Origin: an uncultured Bacteroidales bacterium
Lineage (GTDB): Bacteria; Bacteroidota; Bacteroidia; Bacteroidales; Paludibacteraceae
Assembly (NCBI GenBank): GCA_937892015.1
Contig: CALAUY010000036.1
Location: 1 to 7,548 of the forward strand
Reading direction: 5' to 3'
DNA length: 7,548 bases
Made by a program: the position numbers and the translations under genes
The notes under the pieces: generated by a model
The model's database searches: none
What the model was told of the DNA's origin: nothing
What the model saw: the letters and a program-made list of their open reading frames with translations, nothing else
In this document: piece by piece, positions 7,452-7,548 of the stretch
Layout: each line of letters starts with the position of its first letter
How positions within the stretch are numbered: position 1 is the stretch's first letter

Positions 7452-7548
7452 TTATTATCTATTGTCTATAACCTATCATCTATCATCTATTATCTATTAT
7501 CTATTATCTATTATCTATTATCTATCATCTATTATCTATTATCTATCA
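7452..7548. repeat. Heptanucleotide tandem array (CTATTAT/CTATCAT), truncated by window end
   Basis: From 7473 to 7542 there are ten uninterrupted 7-bp units, ctatcat or ctattat, plus six bases of an eleventh at the window edge. In order, the fifth base reads C C T T T T T C T T C. Three further in-phase units (7452-7458, 7459-7465, 7466-7472) carry one, one and two mismatches, so the array decays toward the gene. It ends 19 bp before the ATG of the DUF2723 gene. On the minus strand the unit is ATAATAG; since 7 is not a multiple of 3, stop codons occur in all frames and the array cannot be coding. No TAnnTTTG box is visible between array and gene, so the promoter is probably inside or beyond it. 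Confidence 0.9.

Noticed and set aside
7452..7548. CRISPR array
   Set aside because: The repeats are 7 bp and directly adjacent, with no spacers and no cas genes.

Overview
The window comes from a member of the Bacteroidota, most likely the order Bacteroidales. Four things suggest this. The four genes start at ATGs without usable Shine-Dalgarno sequences. The intergenic promoter fits the Bacteroidota consensus (TTTG, 20 bp, TAnnTTTG). The IF-2 has the long Ala/Glu/Lys-rich N-terminal extension common in this phylum. The large DUF2723 membrane protein is also typical of it. I cannot place it to genus, though a relative of Prevotellaceae is plausible.

All genes lie on the minus strand, so transcription runs from high to low coordinates. 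From right to left: (1) 7548-7452 holds a tandem array of 7-bp repeats that runs off the window; (2) 7432-4199 encodes a 1077-aa polytopic membrane protein of the DUF2723 family (GT-C-type, related to TMEM260-like O-mannosyltransferases); (3) 4198-4034 is a 165-bp AT-rich intergenic region with a candidate terminator, phased A/T tracts, a clear Bacteroidota promoter and a strong leader hairpin; (4) rimP (4033-3569), nusA (3523-2159) and infB (2086 to beyond position 1) follow with gaps of 45 and 72 bp. No stretch over 300 bases lacks a gene.

rimP-nusA-infB is the conserved translation/transcription operon: RimP helps 30S maturation, NusA acts in pausing, termination and antitermination, and IF-2 delivers initiator tRNA. 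One promoter at about 4092-4123 appears to serve all three; I see no second promoter in the short gaps. The DUF2723 gene upstream seems to be a separate unit, probably acting in envelope glycosylation, with an unseen promoter inside or beyond the repeat array.

Nothing here looks like an undescribed defence, mobile or biosynthetic system. The items worth a second look are non-coding: the heptamer array in front of the putative glycosyltransferase, the 12-bp hairpin in the rimP leader, the phased A/T tracts behind its promoter, and recent-looking tandem repeats inside the disordered parts of IF-2 and NusA.
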